Source: Eubacteriaceae bacterium
Lineage (GTDB): Bacteria; Bacillota; Clostridia; Eubacteriales; Anaerofustaceae
Direction of reading: 5' to 3'
NCBI GenBank assembly: GCA_017551505.1
Contig: JAFZLL010000058.1
Coordinates: 1 to 64,000, forward strand
DNA: 64,000 nt
Shown one piece after another: positions 9,429-16,422 of the stretch (position 1 is the first letter of the stretch; the number at the start of each line of letters is the position of its first letter). The notes beneath the pieces are model-generated. The model saw only the letters and a list, made by a program, of their open reading frames with translations. It did no database searches and was not told the origin of the DNA. The position numbers and the translations under genes were made by a program.

Positions 9429-10372
9429 CAGCGCCCGTCCTTCCCATCATCATTATCATCGCCGAAAAGGGCCTTTTCGACGGCAGCGTAATCGTAGTTA
9501 TGCCTGTCTTCCAGCCTGGTTCTGCCAGATCTTTTCTGTGACGGCGTGATATCTGGCGTCGTGCCCTCATACCTGGCGGAAAGTATCTTATCGACGTAGG
9601 CAAGGTTCGGACTGGTGATCTTTATGGTCTCATCGCATGCCTTCTTGATCGCATCCATGTCGAAACCGTATTCCTTCAGCCACTTATCCATAAGCTTTTT
9701 CTGCGGCTGGGAGGGCAGAGAATATATGCCGAGATAATTCAGTATCTCCCTGTATTCCCTGTTCTGATCATCTCTTTTGTCTATGTATGCCTTTAACTGG
9801 TCGTAGGTGGTTATGTCCATGTCGAAATAGACCCGGGCTATGGTGTCCCAGTAATTGATGCCTTTTTTCCCTCTGTCCAGACAGTCCTCGATCATGAGAA
9901 CTATCGTCTGCGGTGTGAGGGAATACTCCTGAGCCCAGGAGAGCATCGTGTCCCTCTCGTTGGCAGAGAGCGTACGCCCGAGCTTGTCTTCTATTTCCGA
10001 GAACATCTCGGTGTATTTGCGGGAAGAGCGGCGGGAACTGCTTTTCTTTGCGGGCGTGCGGCCGGAAAACAGCAGTTCGGAGATGGGCATGTATTCGATC
10101 ATCGTATTCTTACCCGAATTATCGATGGAAACGACGCCGGCGTTCTCCCAGTAATCCCAGGCAGCCTTGACATCTTCGGGCTTGACCTTAAGAGCTTCCG
10201 CTATCTGCTCGTCGCTGGGAGATGTCTCTCCTGAATAGCAGCATTTGAGCCCATACAGGTAGACCTTGACATAGTCCCCCCTTGCGGAGGGCATATAGTG
10301 ATTTATAAAGGCGTTTTCCACCTGCGTCATGCCCATATCCTCGATAAGCGAAGAATGCCTGAATTTGTTCAT
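9428..10372 (-). CDS. DnaD/DnaB-type replication initiation protein
   Basis: The product is about 314 residues. The N-terminal half resembles a winged helix: VENAFINHYMP, YVKVYLYGLKCCY, the IAEALKV helix and VKAAWDYWENAGVVS. The C-terminal half has a DnaD-like helical domain ending WLKEYGFDMDAIKKACDETI followed by ANLAYVDKIL-type sequence (here SPNLAYVDKILSARY). DnaD-like proteins act with the helicase loader to open and remodel origin DNA. I chose the ATG at 10372 because GGAAGGA lies seven bases upstream; the frame extends 15 codons further. The gene leads the operon dnaD-like, dnaI-like, prfA. Confidence 0.87.
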   Translation of the reverse strand: MNKFRHSSLIEDMGMTQVENAFINHYMPSARGDYVKVYLYGLKCCYSGETSPSDEQIAEALKVKPEDVKAAWDYWENAGVVSIDNSGKNTMIEYMPISELLFSGRTPAKKSSSRRSSRKYTEMFSEIEDKLGRTLSANERDTMLSWAQEYSLTPQTIVLMIEDCLDRGKKGINYWDTIARVYFDMDITTYDQLKAYIDKRDDQNREYREILNYLGIYSLPSQPQKKLMDKWLKEYGFDMDAIKKACDETIKITSPNLAYVDKILSARYEGTTPDITPSQKRSGRTRLEDRHNYDYAAVEKALFGDDNDDGKDGR

Positions 10373-10461
10373 CGTGAAATCCTTCCCGAAAATTGCCATC
10401 CTATTATAGCATAACACCCTGTGATGATGTAAAATAAATCGAATTAACCGTGGGAGGCTTT

Positions 10462-11415
10462 ATGGCAGTAAAAGACTTTAGATCCGGTGACGCATTGGAA
10501 GGCGCTGTGCTGCTCCTGAGAAAATTCGAGGTCAGGAACGCAAAGAACAACAGCACATATGCCGACATGACACTGGCGGACAAATCCGGTGAGATAGCGG
10601 CAAAATACTGGGATCTGCCCGAGGATAAAAGAGCATTCGAAATCGGGCAGCCTGTCAGGATAAACGCGGCCGTCGAACTATACAGGGAAAAACCGCAGCT
10701 ACGGATAACGGATCTTACGATACCGGACAAGGGAGAAGTCGACATGAGCGGACTGGTGGACTGCGCCCCCTACCCTCCCCAGACTATGTATGATGAGATA
10801 GTAGCGGCAGTATCCGGCATAGGCAATAAGGATATCCGCAAGATAACGCTGGCTATACTGGATGAGTCCAAAGACAAGCTGATGTATTACCCGGCGGGCA
10901 AGAGCTTTCATCACGCGATACGCTCCGGACTACTGTACCACACATATACAATGATGCTCGCGGCCAGAGCCATGTGCGGGATCTACGATAATCTCGACAG
11001 CGGTCTGCTGTATGCAGGAGTGGCTCTGCACGATATCGGAAAGCTCGATGAACTTAACGGTGAAGAGAGCGGTGTCGCGGAATCCTACAGCATGGAAGGA
11101 AAACTGCTGGGCCATATTTCGATAGGAGTCAAAAAGGTGCATGAGACAGGGCTTATGCTTGGCAGCGATCCCGAGAGCATGATTCTTCTGGAGCATATGA
11201 TACTTTCCCATCACTTTGAGCCTGAATACGGCAGCCCAGTGAAGCCTATGTTCCCTGAAGCGGAGATGCTCCACCATCTTGATCTGATAGATTCGCGCAT
11301 GGATCAGTTCCGGAAAACCGAGGAGGAAACACCCGAAAAAGGATTTTCCGACAATGTCTGGATACTTGACAAAAGGAATGTATACAACCACGCCATGAAA
11401 ACGGAGGATAACTAA
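10462..11415 (+). CDS. yhaM: YhaM-type 3'-5' exonuclease (OB-fold plus HD domain)
   Basis: YhaM-family enzymes degrade RNA and single-stranded DNA from the 3' end. The 317-residue product has an N-terminal OB-fold (about 1-95: VLLLRKFEVR, YADMTLADKSGEIAAKYWD) and an HD metal-dependent domain. Metal ligands are visible in SFHHAIRSGLLYHTYTM, ALHDIGKLDE, HISIG and LEHMILSHHFEPEYGSP. I chose the ATG at 10462 since GGGAGG sits five bases upstream; the GTG at 10450 precedes that site. The stop overlaps the next start (TAATG). Confidence 0.9.
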   Translation: MAVKDFRSGDALEGAVLLLRKFEVRNAKNNSTYADMTLADKSGEIAAKYWDLPEDKRAFEIGQPVRINAAVELYREKPQLRITDLTIPDKGEVDMSGLVDCAPYPPQTMYDEIVAAVSGIGNKDIRKITLAILDESKDKLMYYPAGKSFHHAIRSGLLYHTYTMMLAARAMCGIYDNLDSGLLYAGVALHDIGKLDELNGEESGVAESYSMEGKLLGHISIGVKKVHETGLMLGSDPESMILLEHMILSHHFEPEYGSPVKPMFPEAEMLHHLDLIDSRMDQFRKTEEETPEKGFSDNVWILDKRNVYNHAMKTEDN

Positions 11416-11933
11416 TGAACGGCACACAGCTGTTAAAGTTGGTACTGGTATGCTTCATGACGATCGTATCGTCATTCAATCTGGTAAACACGATAAGCAA
11501 AAGAAACAGGCTCGGCAGCATGGTGCACCGGACCATGAGCTCGATCAGGTACGGTGACAAAACGCAGCTGCTCTTCGCTTTCGGAGGTGTGGCCCTATGG
11601 GTCTTCACCCTTTTCACACAGGAGATCGAAGGCGAAAAGAAGATGCTGTTCATAATCCTGTTTGTCGTAATGATCTCCTATCTGCTCTCGGCGGTATTGA
11701 ACCTGTTAGTACTGCCGGGCATCTATGAGAAGGGCGTCTCCACAGGCAGCGGGATGTTCCTTTTCGAGGAGATACGCAGCTATTCTATCGCGAGAGACAG
11801 GAACAACGATGATCACATCGCCTTTTACATAAACCCGGGCAGAAGCAACAGAAGCAATTTCAGGATCGTCACACACGCGGCAGAGGAAAAGGAGATCAAG
11901 GCCATCCTGAAGAAAAAGTGCCATTTCAAATAG
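11415..11933 (+). CDS. Small membrane protein of unknown function, 172 aa
   Basis: I do not recognise a named function. The product has a hydrophobic segment near residues 5-25 and two more near 50-68 and 75-100. They are followed by a soluble C-terminal half with SIARDRNNDDHIAFYINPG and FRIVTHAAEEKEIKAILKKK. This layout resembles small clostridial DUF5673-like membrane proteins, but that is only an impression. Its start overlaps the yhaM stop codon, so it is co-transcribed and probably coupled. A clear terminator follows. Confidence 0.75.
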   Translation: MNGTQLLKLVLVCFMTIVSSFNLVNTISKRNRLGSMVHRTMSSIRYGDKTQLLFAFGGVALWVFTLFTQEIEGEKKMLFIILFVVMISYLLSAVLNLLVLPGIYEKGVSTGSGMFLFEEIRSYSIARDRNNDDHIAFYINPGRSNRSNFRIVTHAAEEKEIKAILKKKCHFK

Positions 11934-11948
11934 GATTTCCGGTCTGTA

Positions 11949-11978
11949 AGCGGCATTTCTCAAAAGCCGCTTTTTTTA
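11949..11978 (+). terminator. Rho-independent terminator
   Basis: GCGGC at 11950-11954 pairs with GCCGC at 11966-11970, followed by seven T residues. It lies 16 bases after the stop of the yhaM operon. Confidence 0.85.
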
Positions 11979-12090
11979 TTTCCCGGCAAATAGCCTCTGC
12001 AGCTGATCAGGCGAAGCAAATGAAATCTTACCGTACGCGACCGGCAAAACTGTTAGCTGTGTCCGGCTTGTCATGGTATATAATTAAGAC

Positions 12091-13722
12091 ATGAAAAAGC
12101 ATGATATCATCACAGTTGATATAGTGGAGAACGCATCTCCCATAAAATCCATCGCCTACCATGAAGGCAAAAAGATAATGATCGAAGGCGGCTGGGCAGG
12201 CGAAAAAGCAAATGTTTTCATAACAAAGAACCGGGGTGAAAGAGCAGAGGCGGTAATACGCGAAGTCCTCGTTAAAGCTCCCTTTGAAACCGAGGGTCCT
12301 TGCCCGCATTTCGGCAGATGCGGAGGCTGCGCCACGGGGGGCATCACTTATTCCAAACAACTGGAGGTCAAAAGGGATTATGTCCTTGGCCTCTTTAAAA
12401 AAGCGAATATACCTTATAAAGGGTTTGAAGGGATAATACCTTCACCGGTGACCGAAGGCTACCGAAACAAGATGGAATTCTCTTTCGGCAACGAATTCAA
12501 GGACGGACCTCTGACGTTGGGCATGCATGAAAGAGGGCTTCATCACAATATTGTGACCGTAAAGGACTGTATGATCTCACCCAAAGATTACCGCGTGATA
12601 TTGGCGGCTGCGGAGAAATTCTTTACCGATAGCGGCACGCTATTTTACAACAAGGTTACAAGAAGCGGATATTTGAGACATCTGGTGATCAGGTGCTCCG
12701 TAAGGCGCAGTGAGCTCATGATCAATCTGGTTACCACGACTGATGGAACGATGGATGAAAAGGCATTCACAGAAATGCTTCTTTCCCTTCCATTAGAATA
12801 CTCCATTGCAGGCATCATTCACACTTTCACGGATTCTTTTGCTGATGCTGTTAAAGCACAGAAAACGGAAATACTATATGGGAATGACTATATAACCGAG
12901 GAAATTTGCGGTCTGTCCTTTAAAATAACGCCATTCTCCTTCTTTCAGACAAACACGCTGGCAGCTGAAAAACTCTACGAGAAAGTGAGAGAATATGTTG
13001 GTGATTGCTATGATAAAACGATCTTCGACTTATACTGCGGGACCGGGACCATCGCGCAGATTGTTTCGAATGATTCCGAAAAAGTCTATGGGATCGAGAT
13101 AGTGGAAGAAGCGGTCATCGCCGCTAATGAAAACGCCATAAATAACGGGATAAATAACTGCGAATTCATAGCTGGAGACGTCTTTGAAAAGGTCAGCAGA
13201 CTTCCGCATGCTGACGTCATAATTCTTGATCCGCCGAGAGCCGGGGTTGGTACAAAAGCAATTGAAAAAATCATAGCATTCAATCCCGAGACTTTTGTGT
13301 ATGTAAGCTGCAAACCTCAGTCTCTGATAAATGATCTTAAGTCATTTCTGAACGCAGGATATGAGATTGACAAAATGTGCCTAGTCGATATGTTCCCTAA
13401 TACAGAACACATCGAGACGGTTGTCCTTCTTTCCAAGGGAAACATATCGAGTCAGAATATCAGAGTTGAGTTTTCTCTTGAAGACATGGATATGTCCAGG
13501 TTTCAGCAAGGGGCTACATACGAGCAGATCCAGGATTGGGTGCAGGAGAAATATGGTTTCCATGTGTCACACCTGAATATTGCCCAGGTAAAACGGAAGC
13601 ACGGGATCATCGAGCGTGAGAACTATAATAAGGCAAAATGCCCTGATTCCCGGCAGCCGGGATGCCCCGAAGAAAAGGTCAAGGCGATAGAGGCAGCCCT
13701 TCGATTCTTCCAAATGATATAG
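12091..13722 (+). CDS. rlmD: 23S rRNA (uracil-1939-C5)-methyltransferase RlmD/RumA with extra C-terminal tail
   Basis: The enzyme methylates a uracil of 23S rRNA using S-adenosylmethionine. At 543 residues it is about 90-100 longer than typical RlmD. It has a TRAM-like N-terminus, 4Fe-4S cysteines in CPHFGRCGGC, motif I FDLYCGTGTIAQIV, DPPRAGVG, the nucleophile region YVSCKPQSL and the DMFPNTEHIETVVLL end where most RlmD proteins stop. The extra tail (about 450-543) contains YEQIQDWVQEKYGFHVSHLN, AQVKRKHGI and a lysine/glutamate helix. I recall similar tails on RlmD genes next to integrative elements. A TATAAT at 12079-12084 lies so close that the mRNA could be leaderless. Confidence 0.93.
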   Translation: MKKHDIITVDIVENASPIKSIAYHEGKKIMIEGGWAGEKANVFITKNRGERAEAVIREVLVKAPFETEGPCPHFGRCGGCATGGITYSKQLEVKRDYVLGLFKKANIPYKGFEGIIPSPVTEGYRNKMEFSFGNEFKDGPLTLGMHERGLHHNIVTVKDCMISPKDYRVILAAAEKFFTDSGTLFYNKVTRSGYLRHLVIRCSVRRSELMINLVTTTDGTMDEKAFTEMLLSLPLEYSIAGIIHTFTDSFADAVKAQKTEILYGNDYITEEICGLSFKITPFSFFQTNTLAAEKLYEKVREYVGDCYDKTIFDLYCGTGTIAQIVSNDSEKVYGIEIVEEAVIAANENAINNGINNCEFIAGDVFEKVSRLPHADVIILDPPRAGVGTKAIEKIIAFNPETFVYVSCKPQSLINDLKSFLNAGYEIDKMCLVDMFPNTEHIETVVLLSKGNISSQNIRVEFSLEDMDMSRFQQGATYEQIQDWVQEKYGFHVSHLNIAQVKRKHGIIERENYNKAKCPDSRQPGCPEEKVKAIEAALRFFQMI

Positions 13723-13755
13723 TCTTCCGGAACGATTGAATAATACAAATTTAAT

Positions 13756-13784
13756 TTGAAAACTCACACAGATTGTGTTATAAT
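13756..13784 (+). promoter_or_regulatory. Strong sigmaA-type promoter of the restriction-modification operon
   Basis: TTGAAA at 13756-13761 and a perfect TATAAT at 13779-13784 are exactly 17 bases apart. The first gene starts 57 bases downstream, with AAGGAG before its ATG. The promoter is embedded in a long inverted repeat (13759-13822). Confidence 0.85.
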
Positions 13785-13822
13785 CCAAATTGGGTTTTTA
13801 TAAGCAATCTGCTGTGAGTTTT
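13759..13822. repeat. Long inverted repeat spanning the RM promoter
   Basis: The left arm 13759-13775 (AAAACTCACACAGATTG) pairs with the right arm 13805-13822 over 17 base pairs with one bulged C. The right arm runs into a T-run. For transcripts from rlmD it forms a terminator. For RNA from the embedded promoter only the right arm is transcribed. Confidence 0.75.
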
Positions 13823-13841
13823 TTGTATAAGGAGACACACT

Positions 13842-14057
13842 ATGGCAGTCAGTTATGATCGGCTTTGGCATATCCTGATCGATAAACACTGGAGCAAGAC
13901 TAAGCTGATAAAAGAAGCGAAAATCAGCACCAATGCTATGGCCAAGATGGGCAAGGGCCAGGATGTCCGAGTTGAGACGCTGGTTAAGATCTGCAGCGTG
14001 CTGAATTGCACCATTGATGACATCATGGAGATCATTCCGGATCCGGAAGAGAACTGA
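13842..14057 (+). CDS. Small XRE/Cro-type HTH regulator at the head of the RM operon
   Basis: The 71-residue product is a single helix-turn-helix domain. LWHILIDKHWSKTKLIKEAK, ISTNAMAKMGKGQ and VRVETLVKICSVLNCTIDDI match the Cro/C1-type fold common in Bacillota mobile DNA. AAGGAG lies nine bases before the ATG. It is followed after 18 bases by hsdR. As with controller proteins of restriction systems, it may act on its own promoter to time expression, perhaps through the inverted repeat at 13759-13822; this is inference. Confidence 0.88.
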   Translation: MAVSYDRLWHILIDKHWSKTKLIKEAKISTNAMAKMGKGQDVRVETLVKICSVLNCTIDDIMEIIPDPEEN

Positions 14058-14075
14058 GGAAAGGAGGATATACTG

Positions 14076-16421
14076 ATGAGCATGGTTTTGGATAAAAAAC
14101 AGATGACCGAAGAAGATATTAAGCTGCAGTATATCACTCCGGCCATCACATCCAAATGGAACATCCATAAGATTACGATGGAAACGCAGATCACGGACGG
14201 AAAGGTCAATCTCAAAGGCAATTTCGTTTTCCGTGAAAAGCCGAAGAGGGCGGATTATATCCTGTATCTCGGTGCAAATAATCCTATCGCCATAATTGAG
14301 GCGAAAGACAATAATCACAGTGTTTCCTTCGGCCTGCAGCAGGCAATCGCATATGCTCAGATGCTTGACCTTCCATTTGCATATAGCTCCAATGGAGACG
14401 GATTTATGGAGCATGATTTTCTCACGGGTCAAGAACAGGAATTCGGGCTGGATGAATTCCCCACGGAAGACGAGCTGATTGCCCGCTATAAGGCCGAGCG
14501 AAACGGTGGTGCCGGTATTACGCCTGCACAGGAAAAGGTCCTTGATCAGCCGTATTACAGCAGCCAGAACACCTATCCGCCCCGCTATTATCAGCGGATC
14601 GCTATCAATCGTACCGTAGATGCCATAGCAAGCGGACAGGATCGTATTCTGCTGGTCATGGCCACCGGCACAGGCAAGACTTATACTGCTTTCCAGATCG
14701 TTTATCGTCTTCTGCAGAGCGGCATGAAGAGGAAGATTCTGTACCTGGCCGACCGGAATATCCTTGTTGACCAGTCAATCCAACAGGATTTCGCTCCGCT
14801 GGAAAAGGTCATCCATAAGATCAACTTTGCCAAGGATGACCGCAGCACAATCACGTCCCATGAGGTGTATTTCTCCCTGTATCAACAGCTTGTCGGCGAT
14901 GATGATCAGGAGCATTTCTCGGAACTGTTCAATCCAGATTTCTTCGATCTGATCATTGTGGACGAGTGTCACCGGGGATCTGCAAAAGAGGAAAGCCGGT
15001 GGCGTCGTATTCTGGAGTATTTCAGCTCCGCGACGCAGATCGGTATGACTGCCACGCCGAAGGAAACCAAATATATCTCCAATATCACTTACTTCGGCGA
15101 TCCTATTTATACATACAGCTTGAAAGAAGGCATCGAGGATGGCTTCCTTGCCCCCTTTAAGGTCATTAACGTTACCACGGATATTGGCGACGGCTGGAGG
15201 CCCAAGAGAGGCCAGCTCGATAAGTACGGCAATCCTATTGAGGATCGGATCTATACCAACAGCGATTACGATTACAATATCGTGATCGAAGACCGTATCC
15301 AACAGGTAGCATCGGAGATCACCCGCTATCTGAAAGCAACGGATCGCATGGCAAAGACGATTGTGTTCTGCGCTACGGAAGACGCCGCAGAACGTATGCG
15401 TATCGCCCTGGTCAATCTGAATGCCGATATGGTGAATAAGAATCCGGACTACGTTGTCAGGATCACCGGCAGCGATATCTACGGCAAGAGCAAACTGGAT
15501 TATTTCATATCCGTTTCCGCGCCTTACCCGGTTATCGCTACGACATCAAAACTGCTCTCCACCGGCGCTGACTGCAAGATGACAAAGCTTATCGTACTGG
15601 ATGAAATGATAGGTTCCATGACGGAATTCAAGCAGATCATCGGACGCGGTACCCGGCTGCGTGAAAAGGAAGGCAAGACTCATTTCGTGGTCATGGACTT
15701 CCGGAATGTCACACGCCTGTTTTCGGATCCTGATTGGGATGGTCCCGTGCAGGTCGATCCGGGTTTCAATCCGAATCCCGGCGGCGGGGATGGTCCTGTC
15801 GATCCGCCTCCCGGACCGCCTGTTCCGCCTACCCCGCCCAAGGTTAAGCCCATCGTTGATAAAAACGGCTGCCGGGTAGAGATCATTCATAAAACGGTGT
15901 CCGTTTACGATGCCAACGGTAAACTGCTCCGACAGGAAAGCATCACGGACTATACCAAGGAGAATGTGCGTGGCGAGTATGCAACGCTGGACGCCTTCAT
16001 CCGGGAGTGGCGGAAAGATCCGAAGAAAGAAAAGATCCGCGATATGCTCCGGGAGCGTGGCATCGATCTGGAGCTGATGAAGGCGGATCAGGGCATGTCC
16101 GACGTGGACGACTTCGACTTCATCTGCCATGTAGCCTATGACAAAAAGCCTCTCACACGCCGTGAACGGGCCAATAACGTAAAGAAGCGCGATTTCCTCA
16201 GCAAGTACAGCGGCGTGGCGCGGGAAGTGCTGGAAGCGCTTCTGGACAAGTATACGAACGTCGGTATTTACGAGATCGGAAAGACCGAGATCTTGAAACT
16301 TGATCCGTTCCTGAAATACGGCAAACCGGCGAAGATATCTTCCTTCTTCGGCGGAAAGGCCGGTTATATCAAGGCTGTACAGGAGTTGGAAGACGCAATC
16401 TATATGGATGAGGTGGGCTGA
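14076..16421 (+). CDS. hsdR: Type I restriction enzyme R subunit (EcoEI-like)
   Basis: HsdR is the ATP-driven translocase and nuclease of type I restriction. The 781-residue protein has a PD-(D/E)xK nuclease domain (D60, IIEAKD near 74-78), Walker A VMATGTGKT (194-202), the DECH box (296-299), MTATPKE motif III and GRGTRLRE motif VI. A proline- and glycine-rich linker (about 563-590) then leads to a C-terminal domain that would contact the methylase. The ATG at 14076 has GGAGG eight bases upstream. The next gene starts one base after this stop, so the operon is tightly coupled. Confidence 0.95.
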   Translation: MSMVLDKKQMTEEDIKLQYITPAITSKWNIHKITMETQITDGKVNLKGNFVFREKPKRADYILYLGANNPIAIIEAKDNNHSVSFGLQQAIAYAQMLDLPFAYSSNGDGFMEHDFLTGQEQEFGLDEFPTEDELIARYKAERNGGAGITPAQEKVLDQPYYSSQNTYPPRYYQRIAINRTVDAIASGQDRILLVMATGTGKTYTAFQIVYRLLQSGMKRKILYLADRNILVDQSIQQDFAPLEKVIHKINFAKDDRSTITSHEVYFSLYQQLVGDDDQEHFSELFNPDFFDLIIVDECHRGSAKEESRWRRILEYFSSATQIGMTATPKETKYISNITYFGDPIYTYSLKEGIEDGFLAPFKVINVTTDIGDGWRPKRGQLDKYGNPIEDRIYTNSDYDYNIVIEDRIQQVASEITRYLKATDRMAKTIVFCATEDAAERMRIALVNLNADMVNKNPDYVVRITGSDIYGKSKLDYFISVSAPYPVIATTSKLLSTGADCKMTKLIVLDEMIGSMTEFKQIIGRGTRLREKEGKTHFVVMDFRNVTRLFSDPDWDGPVQVDPGFNPNPGGGDGPVDPPPGPPVPPTPPKVKPIVDKNGCRVEIIHKTVSVYDANGKLLRQESITDYTKENVRGEYATLDAFIREWRKDPKKEKIRDMLRERGIDLELMKADQGMSDVDDFDFICHVAYDKKPLTRRERANNVKKRDFLSKYSGVAREVLEALLDKYTNVGIYEIGKTEILKLDPFLKYGKPAKISSFFGGKAGYIKAVQELEDAIYMDEVG

Positions 16422-16422
16422 T

